Shown here: positions 35,288 through 46,627 of the stretch, piece after piece | How the letters are laid out: each line of letters opens with the position of its first letter | Position numbering within the stretch: position 1 is the first letter of the stretch | Assembly: GCA_036429605.1 (NCBI GenBank) | Contig: JAVFKD010000015.1 | Coordinates: 1,325,421-1,389,420 of the forward strand | Direction of reading: 5' to 3' | DNA length: 64,000 nucleotides | DNA from: Cladobotryum mycophilum | Lineage: Eukaryota > Ascomycota > Sordariomycetes > Hypocreales > Hypocreaceae | The notes under the pieces: model-generated | Databases searched by the model: none | The model's input: the letters and a program-made list of their open reading frames with translations, nothing else | What the model was told of the DNA's origin: nothing | Made by a program: the position numbers and the translations under genes

Positions 35288-36177
35288 ATGCTTATCCACG
35301 AGAAGCCTTCGCCGTCTGGCGGCATTGGTCCACGGTCGAGGTTCTACCATACTCATTTGGATGCGACTCTGCATGCATTGGGCTCGATCTACCTACACAC
35401 CCGCCAGACCAAAAACATATTCAAGTATAAAGTCTCAGCGCTACGCCTCTGGAATATTACTGCGCAGCGCGTACAGAGTGACATTGCCGGGTTGAGCAAG
35501 AAGCCGAAGCATCTCAGCGCTATACTGAGGATTGATGGAAATGCCAAGGCAAACGCCCTGGAGCGGTTGATTGACGAGACTGCTGAGCTAGCGGCTTGGT
35601 CTGCTTGCGCTGAGATTGATACCATCTCGGTCTACGAAAAGACAGGTTTGTGATGTGATGCGACAACGTTTCGTTACTTACTGACATGGTGACAGGACTC
35701 TTGAAAGATCACATGCATCGAGTGTATGAAGCTGTTACTCGGAGGCCGGGTGCCTACTTTCTAGACGAAAGATGCCCAAGCCTCTCCGTAGTCGCTCCTC
35801 ACAAGGATGAATACACCTCTGCATTAACCGACGAGAAGCGAAGCAATCGCTTACAGTTATACTTGATCTCTGAGCAAGACGGGAGAGAACCAATTCTTGA
35901 TCTTGCCAAGAGCCTCGCCGAAAAGTCCCAGAGGGGAGAAATGACTCCCGACGACATTACTCTTAATCTCATACATGGACAACTTTCACATCACGTCATG
36001 CCGGAACCGGATCTCCTCGTCTTGTTTGGCCCTAACATAGAGCTGGCTAGATATCCGCCGTGGCAGAGTCGTTTGATGGAGATTTATTACTTGCAAGATA
36101 ACATGAGCTTTGAGTATAGGGTGTTTGCTAAGGCGCTGCGTGCATTTGCAGGAGCAGAGAAACGGAATGGCAAATAG
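35288..36177 (+). CDS. Nus1/NgBR-like subunit of cis-prenyltransferase
   Basis: Two exons, 35288-35645 and 35696-36177, give 279 codons plus stop with no break. The block KKPKHLSAILRID followed by ERLIDETAELAAWSAC and ISVYEKTG matches the Nus1 family. So does the C-terminal block EPDLLVLFGPNIELARYPPWQ followed by a segment ending RNGK. The terminal R-x-G motif is the residue set that in Nus1/NgBR completes the active site of the catalytic partner. The catalytic DGNRR signature is absent, as expected. The N-terminal transmembrane segment of classical Nus1 is not evident from this start codon, so the protein may be soluble, peripherally bound, or start further upstream. Next to a Rer2-like gene it should form a heteromeric polyprenyl diphosphate synthase. 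Confidence 0.85.
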
Positions 36178-37371
36178 GACATTAGAGTACGCCTGCCTGT
36201 TCGTCGATATCTTAGCCTGTGAGGTGGGCTTAGCTTGTAATTACTGAGATATGGAAAAGTCTTCTCAATATGGCTCTGCCATCGATACCTAGGACATAGC
36301 CCCCTTCCCCTGCATGTTTCCAATCACGACAGTAGATGAGGTTTTTCTCATCTTGAGGCTAGGTTCGAGTGCTCTCCCCATGATCATGATCATTCTCATT
36401 CTTCTTCTGAATCATTGGACTGAAATGAGGGGAGGCCCTTGTTATCTTCGTCACTGATATGATCCACAGACTGAGTAATATCACCTCCCTCCTCAGACAC
36501 AGTCATCACTACGTAGGCTATTCCTGGTGCCTTGTCATTTTGGTCATGATTTCCCGCCAACTGAATGCTTCGTTCCCTTCCTCGCTAAAGGCTTTTACTG
36601 CAAAAGGGCGTGGTAAGTGGGGTTAGGTCTCAATGCTTGAGCTGCAGGGTTGGTTTTGGCGCCATTGTTTCTTCAATGAATCTCAGTCTCATCAACCCCC
36701 AATTTAGTCAAAGATCGGCGAGCAAAGGCGGGAACCAAGCGTCGGGCCGCGTCTAGTCCAGTTTGAATCCACGAGCTCCGCGGTTCTCCCCAGTAGTTGC
36801 ACGCAGGCCATGTTGTCACCACTAGTCCATGGATGGCCGATGACCCTCTGACTAATAAAGCCATCACAATAAATTACATGGCAAGCTGATTCGCTTTAGG
36901 TATAGATGCATAGCGATATGCGCCCCGTAGGCCTGTAGCTGCATACAACTAAACCACTCCGGTAGCTTCTTTCGACTGACTCGGTCATATCACATATACT
37001 AGCAACGCGTACGCTACCCTGAACGCCTCTTTGCTTAAGCGTTGCGACGATAAGGAAGATTACATTGCTTTCTTCTTCTTCTATTGGCTATGTGGCTCTG
37101 ACAAGTCGTGGGAGATAAAACACAAGCACGCAGATCTATAGTTGATGTCCGGATCTTTTCCTCCGCCACCTCCCCTGACCCATGGGTAGACTCAGTTCCG
37201 GATTTCCCAATGCGCATGGCAATAGTGATTCTGTGATGTATACTGTCGGCCCAAGAAATAGAGGAAAACGCATAAAGGTATAGGCCATCTCCATCCCCAT
37301 GTAGTTCTCATACGTCTAGAGACTCGGGAGAATCTTCATCGTCATTATCTGACTGTCAACGGATTCTCGTC
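36178..37371. other. Intergenic region
   Basis: Gene-free 1.2 kb between the Nus1-like gene and the large unknown gene, both on the plus strand. Only short frames without family features. Confidence 0.5.
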
Positions 37372-40300
37372 ATGTCGGATCAATCGGTGACAAAATCACT
37401 TGCATCCTCCCAGTCTATTGAAGATGATATTGTCAAAGGTGCCAGTTTCCTTTTCGATGTCATCAACGGAACATTGGACGTCTTGGAAGGGCCAGAAGGA
37501 TCGAAAGCCCTTGAGGCATTCTTGGATCTTTTCGATATCTGGCTTCAAGAAGCGGATCTTACTTTTCGTACCAACGTCGAAGCCAGCCTGGATGATCTCC
37601 CTGAACTGCTAGACTTCATCTTGGGCCCGGACGGCCAAGACTCCTTGTCAGCTTCCCACCCAAGCGACCCAGTGACCTCTGCTCCCGGATCCACGGATTA
37701 CGACACAAGTGATGGTGTTAGGGAGGTTGCTACTAAATCTGACAATGCGGCTGTCGTATTTGGCGGTGCACCCATCGAAAACCTTTGCCTTGTCGTCTCA
37801 GATAAAAGCGGGAAACGTTTCAGTGATGTTCCCGTCATACCTACTCTCTGCAGTTCCGACGTGCTGGCTCATCTTATTGTACCTATGCCCGAGATTATTC
37901 GTGGGGAGCAAGGTTCAAAGCTTCCGGCCTTCAAATTGGCGCTGCCTGGTGAAGATATTCTATTGCCCCGTGCCGAGGATGCCCCATCACCAGTCCAGGA
38001 ACACGTTCCTTCAATTGGAGTAACTGACCTGAAAGTTCCCGAGAAATCGGTGTCGGAGGAAGAAAAGAGGGCAGCAACACATAAAGATGGCCAACTTATT
38101 GTTGAGGAGAATGAGAATGGTCAAAAGCTCCTCAATACCGAACTGGACAGCTACGTCCTTAGTGGGAATATCAACAATTTTTTCGGCATTAAAGGGCTGA
38201 AAGCCAAGATTTACAAGTTCAAGTGTAAGTGCTCTGACAGCAAGTTGTTATGGACATTCTCGAGCTGACTCTGTTCAAGTGCCCGGAGATAAAAAGTCTG
38301 GGAGCGACGCTGCATCAGAAGGTGACGAGGAGGAGAGCAACAAGAGTACAAGTGGAGAAAACAACGAACCCACACGTGAGAAAGTCAAGCTAAACACGAA
38401 AGCAATGGCTCTCGCAGGAGAACCTCTCGGAACCTTGTTTCCCTTCCTTGAGGATGTCACTATCAGAAAATTACCGATTGAGAACCTAGCGTTCACGTAT
38501 TCCGAGGCAGAAGAGGATGAATTCTTCGCCCCGGGTTTGCGGCTTGAAGCTGACCTTCTTCTCAAAGATGACATTCAATGGGCAGCTGATGCACTCAAGA
38601 ATTTGTTTGGCAACCGCAAGCCACCCACGAGAATCCATCTCAGTGCTCACATTGCAGATGAGAGGGATTGGTCAAAGCGACCCAAGATCAGCAAGCTGAT
38701 TCTCCAAGGCTACTTTGAGAGCATTGATGTGGAGGCTTGGGACTTCCTCCAATTCAAGAACGTGGGTCTTGAGATTTCTGCTACGAAGGATTCAAATCCA
38801 TCGGACGGGTCAAATGACGAAGATGGGACCGACAAGAACGAGTCTGAGACGTCTGACACCGAAGTTGATGCCGAAGAAGAGGCTGGGCTTAAAACAGTCA
38901 GTAATGATAGTGTCAGCGACAAAACCCAATCTAGGGACGAATCAGTAGACTCTGAGGACGAGAAAAAACCTGAAGATTCTAAGAAAAAGGGTTCGTGGAA
39001 ATTTGACATGGCATTTTTCGGCAGCGTGCAGATAACAGGAATTCCTCATGCAAACCTCCCTTTGGAGCTCAAGTACAGGCTTTCTAGAGAACACGTGTCG
39101 GAAGATGAAGGAACCGAGAGCAACGATGAGGATGAGGATGAGGATGAGGATGGTGAGGAAAAGGAAGAGGAAGAGAAGAAGGGTGACAAGAAAAAGGGAA
39201 AAGAAAACGACGAAAATGCTGACAAGAAAACTAACAAAACTAGCAAAAAGGTCATCAAGAAAAGCAAGACAGAAAAAAATAAAGATCTGCAGAAAACCGC
39301 GAAAAAGAAGGACTCCAAAGATACCAAGTCAAAGAGATCCTGGAACCTGGCCATTATCAGTGGCGAGTGGGAGGATATCTACGGCATTAAGAATGTGACA
39401 GTAAAGTTGACCCCGTTCCATGCTAATCTTGGTCCCTGATAATGCTAATGCTACTTGTAAGATGTCTGATGTCGAGTTCAAGGCTTCCTTCACAGAGGGA
39501 GACTTCAAGAAAACAATGAAGCTTCACCTCTCTGCGAATCTGACCCTTGGCAGCGGAAGCTTCAAAGTTGAGGGACAGATCTCCAAAAGTAAGTAATTGG
39601 ATATCCAAATATTGAAGCGACTCGTCTAACATTTGGCAGATGACAGCTTCTTGGATGCTGAGGTGGGCGATCTCACACTGAGCGATCTCAAGAAGATTCA
39701 TGCGCAAATTGCTGGCCAGAAGATACCCGAAGACGATCAGAAGAGCGACACTGATATCGGTGGCAATGAGTTGGTCTTCAAAAAGATCCATTTCAACCTA
39801 TCTAGTAAGAAGTCCGAGGAGGATCTGAAGACTATCAGAGCCCTACAACTTGACGGTCATGTAACCTTCAATGGCAACACTAGCGCTAAGGCCAACCTGA
39901 GGATCGCCAACGATGGTCTTACAATTCAAGGCAGTCTTACCGACTTTAAGATCCCCGAGACAAGTGTTACTATTAAGAAAGCGGGACTCGACATTTTCAT
40001 CGGATTTGGGAGTAACTCGAAGGCCCGGAAGAAGGACGGCAAGGCTATTGAAGATGTTCAGAGTGATGAGGATGAGGAGAAGACATCCACGAAAGAGAGG
40101 ACATCCACGAAAGTAAAGACATCTAAGAACAAAAAGTTCAGCAAAAGGCGCAGTAGGAATGTGACAACTGTTGCCAAAAAGAAGCCTGCGCACGACGACA
40201 AGCCAGTCGACTTCAAGGACAAGTCTAAGAAAGGGAAAACCGGCAACAGGGGACAGAACCGGTTCGGAATTGTGGGGGAAGTACAAATTGAGAAAATTGT

Positions 40301-43300
40301 GGTATCTGTCGGCTTCTATACCGAGAAGAAAAAGGACAAGAAGAAGCGCGATTGGCTGGCCTTTGGTGCCATTCGGAGCATCACGCTTTCAGAGGTCTGG
40401 CCAAGCCTCAAAGGCACATTCCTAGATCTGAAACTCGACAATGTGGCACTCATCGCGTCATCCGAAGACAGGGAGCAGAAGAACTTAGAGGACAGTCCAG
40501 GTGACGGGGATGATACACATTGGGGTGTTCTTGAAGAAGTTGATTCCTACAACTATCCCATTGTGAGAGGTCAGTTACTTTTGAGCACATCTTCCTTTCA
40601 TGAAGTTATCTAGGAGCGCATCTTTGGGGACACACAGGCTAACGGTCATGGAAATACAGGGATTCAGCTCGCCGCAACGATTTCGAGTTTCGAGCAGCTA
40701 GAGCACCTCAATAACAAGGACAAGATTGATGGTCTCGTCTTGATCTTTTCATACACCTTGGAGGGCCGGCCCAAAGTCAGCATCAACATTCCGAAGCGAA
40801 TCAGCGTAAGACATGGGACTAGGAAGATCCTGATAGTAGTAGAAGAGCACAAAAAAGGCTGATTGTCAATCCACAGATCCCTCTGCGCAAGTTCGCTACG
40901 ATTGGTGATTTTGGTGCCGCCGTTTCGTTGGAGGGCGGCAACCCAGAGCTCTCCTTAACAGCGACATTAACTATGCTATTTGATGATCAGGATCCGATCG
41001 AAGTGCAAGGTTCCATCTCTGGGGGGCAATAGGTGTTAGAGGAGAACTGTAAGTCTATAACCATCATCGCTTTGCTACAATCAGGGCCGTTTCTAATTTT
41101 GCTGCTACAGCTTCATGAAGTCAGGGTCCAAGTGGATCAACCCCTTCAAGTTGAACGAGGCCGTTGTTATTTCGGGAGTTGGAATTGGGACCGGCTTCGA
41201 TTATGCCACAGTCATGGCCCGAGGACCAAAGTAAGTATTCCGACCATACCTCGACGCAGCGTTTATTAATGCTATAACAGTAGTCTTAAGCTCTCAGGTT
41301 CGCTCAAGATCAACGATGATGTCAAAGGAGACATCGCCATCAGTGTCAGCACCGTCAGCACAGAGCAACTTTTTGATCTCAAGATATCCGAACTCGACAT
41401 TTCAGCGCTTGTTCGCACCGCCGGCGAAATGAGCAAAAACGTCCAACTGCAGAGCCTGCAGGATAGCAAAAAATTGCTTGTCTTCACCGACATCAAGATT
41501 TACTTTTCTACGGGTGTGGTTCTATTCAAAAAAACTACCCACGTGGGATCCATATCCAAGGCACAGCCACATTCCTTGACAAGAGGGGCTATTTCAACGG
41601 AGAGTTCACTGACGACGGTATCACTCTACAGGCGGGCCTCGACCACTTCAAGATTGGAGATCTCGAAGTGACCTCTGCGAGGGAATACGACGGCGTCAAG
41701 CGTGTCATACTGGATGTTGAAATGACCTCTGAGAAGCAGAAGATTTACGTCGATGGCATCATTCGGTACTTTGATGCCGAGTTGGCACTATTGATCGACG
41801 CCAATCTGTCCGAAAAGAAGCTCTACGCCAAGATCATTGTAAAGTTCACTGATAACCTCTCCATATTCCTCGAGGCAGATGGTCAGTTCGACGACTCTGA
41901 AGGCTTAGGGGGACTCATGGGCCGTCTCAGAGCCGAGCTGCGTCCTGATGTATTTGGCGCCATCTTTGATGGCATCAACCAGGGCATTGAGACCCTCGGA
42001 AAGCTGGCTATCCAGGCGATCGAGGAGGCCGAAAGGGATCTTAAACAAGGATTGCAAAGGAACGAGGACGAGCTACGTAAAGCAAAGTCTAAACTGGACA
42101 AGATCAAGCTTGACTCGGACGCAGAGCTGGCCAGGCAAAAACATCGACTGGAGGAAGAACGCAAGGCGCGCTCCCAAGCGTCAGATGAACTAGATAAGCT
42201 CAAAAAGGCTGTCAGTGATGCCAGAGCTAGCAAGACAAAAAATGATAAAGAAATCGCGAGGCTGAAAAGAATGGAAGAGAAAGCTACGGACAAGTGGAGT
42301 AAGAATATGCGAGAGAAGGGGCACGAGTACCGCAAAAAGATTCGGCATCAAAAGACAAAACAACAAGTCTGGGCCCAGGAAAGAAGAAGACTAGAGGCGG
42401 CAAGGGACGCAAAATGGGGCGACGCCCTCAGGGATGGCGAGGCCAAGAGAGTGATAATGGCTGCAAGTCAAGGTACGTCGCAGCCCTCTATCCACAAAAC
42501 TCCTTTGCCTTTGACTTGTTCTTTTCTGTGAGACTAACAATCATCACAGGGCTTATAAATATACACTGGGCAGAAATAGAGAACCTTAAGAAACAGCGCG
42601 ATGCTGGACCTTTTTGGAAAGTACCTATATTGGTGAGACAACCCTTTTGCCAACCTCAAGCTTTTGAGCCGCAATGGACTAATGAATTTACTCTTAATAG
42701 AATATTCAAATGACGGGCATTGAGTTCGAAATAAAAAAGATCCAACTGCTAAATTTAGGGGTCGTGGGAGTCATAGATACCGCAAACAGCATCATGGCTC
42801 TCCCGGCGTTTAAAGAATTCGAGTCTGGCATCCAAGACGCCAGCGAAAAGATGGTTCAGTTTGGAAACGCCCTGACTGCTCTAGAGTCACGCGGGCTATC
42901 CGGCTACCTTGAGGAGATGTGCAAGAACGACAGGAAGGAGTTGCAGAATTACATCAACACCATCCGAAAGCTCGAGGCCAAGAGCAAGGAGCTCGAAGGG
43001 GTGCTGCGCGCGGCACTGGCCGAGCTCGAGAAAAACCAGGGCAGGCTCTCCAGGGCAGAAAAGGAGGCCCAGGACAAGATTGCGGTTCTCGAGAGGGACA
43101 TGAAGGTCATGCCCTTTGAGGACGCGTACAAAAGCCAGAAGAGGAAATACGAAGGGATCACGACGCAGATAAGAATGGCTCAGGAGGCGCTCAAGGATCT
43201 CAAGAATGAGGTCAAGGCCGGCACGGAATCGGCCAAGGCTATCGTCAACGAACTGAAGAATGGCATACCACGGGTCACCAGGATACTCGTCATCGCGAAC

Positions 43301-43453
43301 ACCGAAATGTTTACGAAGAAGGAGCCTTTGGTCTTTGAGATGGATGTTGAGTGGGCAGGGAAGACCACTACTCAAAGTTTCAAGTGGGTGCCTGATGATG
43401 ATGCTATTCAATGGTACAAGGATGTCGCTAAGCTTGTGATAACTAGAAAGTGA
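37372..43453 (+). CDS. Large (1,832-residue) unknown protein with charged low-complexity and coiled-coil regions
   Basis: Ten exons: 37372-38224, 38280-39400, 39462-39588, 39640-40569, 40660-40805, 40877-41050, 41111-41229, 41281-42472, 42551-42632, 42701-43453. With one base added at each of the runs G 41021-41026 and A 41528-41534 they give 1,832 codons plus stop. No signal peptide or membrane segment is seen. The N-terminal part is acidic and helical. Recurrent beta-like modules follow (each near a G-x-I-x-x-I/GI-x-x pattern, such as FGSVQITGIPHANL, GEWEDIYGIKNVT, GEVQIEKIVVSV), separated by Lys/Glu/Asp-rich tracts including an EDEDED run near 39126. The C-terminus holds two long coiled coils (about residues 1397-1555 and 1630-1770). 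I do not recognise a family. The repeated folded segments and coiled coils suggest a structural or scaffold protein; this is inference. Confidence 0.72.
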
Positions 43454-43744
43454 ATACTGATTACATAGATGTGTTAAAAATGAACAAAGTTGAAGCCCCT
43501 CCCTCCCCTCCCCTTCCCTCCCCCTTTTATCGCTATTTGCTATGAGTTCCACTGAGGCATATCTGTCCACACTCTGTCTAAACTACGAGCATATTCTACG
43601 TGTTCGAGCCCAAGTAGCTATTTTCATTGACATCAGTGCACTAATATATGACTTTTACAGGCATATAAAGTATTTTTTACAGGTTGTGTAACGAGGAAAT
43701 CATGTCTTGTATTTTAATGCACTAACATACAACTCACACTACTT
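43454..43744. other. Intergenic spacer with a pyrimidine-rich tract
   Basis: Convergent spacer. A C/T-rich run lies at about 43497-43530. Nothing else seen. Confidence 0.5.
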
Positions 43745-44419
43745 CTATGCAACCACTGTCAACCTTTGCTTCAATCCCCTGGCAGCGACGACGCCAAGCA
43801 TGTCCATAGTTCCCGTGGCCATGAGCTCCAGCACACTAATCTCCAGCCCGAAAGCATGCCTCCATCAGCGCCGCAACTCAATGGCCATCAGCGAGTCGAG
43901 GCCAATCTGTTGTAGCGTCAAGCCAGTATCCAGGTCGTCTTCGGCCTTGAGCATCAAACTGAGGATTTTCCTGCCAATCTCCTGAGCCAGGAAGGCCGCG
44001 CTGCTAACCTCTTTGAGAACGTGTGGGTTATATGAAGCGCCCGAGAGGAACACTGCCAACTCGCCAGACGAGCCCTTTTGCTCTGCCCCCATATCATCAT
44101 TGAAGTTGTGGTAAAAGCCCATGCGACGATCGCGGCGCCAGTTGGTGCGCGTGTTTGGATCATTCAGATCGCCCTCGGACCACAGTCCCATCGCCATCTG
44201 GCCGGTGCTGGTCCACGGATGCTGGTACGACAGCTTGCCAGAGTGGTCAACGTCCGCGGCAGAAACAGCCGTTGATGGCAGGTGGGAGTTTGTGATGATA
44301 GTGGCGGGAGACAGTCTCATAGCTAGTTCGATAAAGTCAAGCAGCTCCGGCTCGCGGAGGAAGTATAGGCGTGAGTGGGGTACGTCCCTCGTCTGGAGTT
44401 TCGTGCAACCCCAACCCAT
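43745..44419 (-). pseudogene. C-terminal remnant of a second polyketide synthase (ACP end)
   Basis: The minus-strand frame carries a post-KR linker (REPELLDFIELAMR, SPATII, WRRDRRMGFYHN) and an acyl-carrier domain with phosphopantetheine serine in LTLQQIGLDSLMAIELRR. The frame then hits TGA where a tryptophan codon is expected, and the same frame continues with a good ACP tail (WRHAFGLEISVLELM) to TAG at 43747-43745. No KS, AT, DH or ER sequence is recognisable upstream, so at most the last tenth of a reducing PKS remains. The TGG-to-TGA change is the type expected from RIP. It is not a copy of the intact PKS at 9670, whose ACP differs strongly. Confidence 0.75.
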
Positions 44420-44964
44420 ATGTGGTGTATGTCCTCATGGTAATCATGGGGAGGGATCTGCATCTCGATATCCTCTAGAACCATGGGTAAGTATGTAAGA
44501 GAAATCCCTTTGTAGTGGGCAAAGGAATGAGTGGCGTGTGCTGCATAGAGGAGTTGACAAAAGGGTTGCATACAAAACAAAACAGTGAGGACGATAAGAA
44601 CTTCTTGTCAAGGATGATAATTGGTCCACCTGTGCCATCCACACACACTGTGTGCAAGTGCTCCCCCCGCCCCCCCCCCCAAAAAAAAAGCCAGAAGTCT
44701 GCAGGTAATGGATATTGCCATTATAGGCAGCGTCCGACTGATCCCTCATTACCCAGTATATCTTCCTTGCATTGAGATATTCGCGCAATCCCTTTTGTTT
44801 CTGAAGCATCAATTCCAGGGCCAAAGATGTGTCCCCACGCATATTGTCACAGCAGCTTGGCGGTTGATCGATTCTATATTCTCAGGGGAAAACTCTAGGC
44901 GGCGGGTAATTGGCTCTTCTACCTGGGCAAGGTAAGCTGTATCTAATAAACTTGTGTGTAACAG
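44420..44964. other. Degenerate stretch between two gene remnants
   Basis: It should hold the rest of the remnant PKS on the minus strand and the N-terminus of the GMC enzyme on the plus strand, but I find only short frames. A mixed C11/A9 tract lies at about 44668-44690. Both remnants appear to have lost sequence here. Confidence 0.45.
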
Positions 44965-46627
44965 AACCGCCCGCAATGACATGGCCTACCAGAGGTAAAA
45001 TGGCCCCTTGCTTCCTCGCCAAACTGAACAACAGCCATCTAATCATGCATGTTCCAGAAGCACTGTCGACTCATACAACCTGTAAGCTGAAACCGTTTGC
45101 GATGACAGCTATTCTTGGGCCAACCTCCTCCCTTTCTTTAGAAAGAGCGTCACCTTTACGCCGCCCGACGTTGCTCTCCGTGGCGGTCCCGCCGTCGCCT
45201 TTGATGAAAAGGCCCTTGAGCCCTCCGGGGGCCCTCTCCATGTTGCCTTTTGGAACCACTACGTTCCTGTTTCTACAGCCATTGTTCGTGGACTGGCAAA
45301 TTTGGGATTCAAGGAGACAGGGCAGATTCAGAGCGGCAGCCTCATGGGCTACGCGCAGTTCCCCGCAACTATCGACCCGACAAGCTAGACCCGCGATTCC
45401 TCCAGGACAGCCTTTCTAGATACGCCAATCAAGTCGAACCCTCACCGTCAACTCCGGGTCTACAACAACACATTGACCAAGAGGACCCTTTTTCGCAATA
45501 AGAAGGCTGTTGGTGTCTGCGTGGTTGGCTCGTCGGCAGAGTATGTTCTAGCTGCCCACAAAGAGGTCATCGTCGCAGCAGGCGTCTTCCGTAGCCCGCA
45601 GCTCCTGATGGCATGGGCATTGGACCGGCTAAGACTTTGCAAAAGTTCAGCATTTCAACGATTGGCACGCTCGCCGGTGTTGGTCAAAACATGGTTGTAG
45701 GTTCTTTGCTTTGCAAAGCTGTTTGTTCCTGCTAACGAGCCAAGCAATGCAACAGGATCATCCAGGCTTCAGTGCACTTTTCTCAATCAACGCTGTAAGC
45801 CAACATCGTCTGTGGAACACCACACATTCCGCGGAAGCCGAGAAACAATATGAGACCAACCGCTCTAGTCCATTAACGGCATTCGCTAGCAATTATCTTC
45901 GTACGCCCTCATAATCTCACAGCCAATGCAGTATACTGATTATTGTTCCCGCTGAGCAGTTTGGGAACAGTTCCCCGAAGATGCGGGTCTCAGTCCCGCA
46001 ACGCGCGCCGCCATTGGCAAGTTCCCGGTGGACTGGCCGGATTTCCAGCACATCTTCAACGCGGCCGGCTCGGCGACGAACACGAGCGGCGATTTCCTCA
46101 GTGTGGGCGTCGTCATTCTCAAGCCCTCGTCTCGTGGTCGGTTACCCTCAACTCTCCAGACGCTGCCGAGAACCCTGTCGTAGATGTCGGCTGGTTCAAC
46201 TCTGAGACTGAACTAGAAATTGGTATCGGAGGCCTGAAGCGCGCCCGTCTATTCGCCAACGCGACGGGTGTAGTCATCCGCGAGGTGACTCCTGGTACAA
46301 ACGTCCAAACCGACGTGGACATTAAAAGCTACATCAAGTCTGCCGCTAGCCCAAGTCATCATGCCGTTGGGACGTGCAAGATGGGCTATCCGGACGATGA
46401 GTCTACAGTCGTTAACACGCACGGCTGCGTCTTGGGCGGCGTGTCTTCCCTTCGCGTCATTGATTCGATATCATGCCCATACTACCCCCTGGACAACCCA
46501 TGTCCACTGTTTGTAAATATACCTAAAACTCCTCCATCGCGCCTCGAGCATTGTTCTAACGGTCTGCCTTTTAGACGCAATTGCGGAGATGTTGTTAGCC
46601 GACATCTTATCCGGGCATCGCTGTTGA
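44965..46627 (+). pseudogene. GMC oxidoreductase, N-terminally incomplete and interrupted
   Basis: A small exon (44965-44994, reading TARNDMAYQR) and then 45090 onward encode typical GMC segments: SYSWANLLPFFRKS, a substrate-domain stretch with GYAQFPATIDP, AAGVFRSPQLLMA, VGQNM then DHPGF across an intron (donor near 45697, acceptor at 45755), and the C-terminal catalytic SHHAVGTCKMG. The end is LPPGQPMSTV, an intron at about 46511-46572, then a short last exon ending TGA 46625-46627. The FAD-binding GxGxxG at the N-terminus is missing. Interruptions: TAG at 45386-45388 where Gln is likely, and single-base losses near 45614, 46136 and 46467. GMC enzymes oxidise alcohols with FAD and occur in polyketide clusters. 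Its position beside a PKS remnant suggests the remains of a second cluster. The single-base losses may be assembly errors, but the stop codon and missing N-terminus argue for a real pseudogene. Confidence 0.72.

Noticed and set aside
36178..37371. tRNA genes in the intergenic regions
   Set aside because: I looked for T-loop-like GGTTCRA motifs (one at about 36362) but found no matching acceptor stem or A-box.
39046..39354. Minus-strand Ser/Phe-rich frame
   Set aside because: Shadow of the Lys/Glu/Asp-rich tract of the large unknown protein.
39401..39461. Frameshift in the large unknown gene near 39430
   Set aside because: A 61-bp GTAAAG...AAG intron with a CTAAT branch point explains the change of frame.
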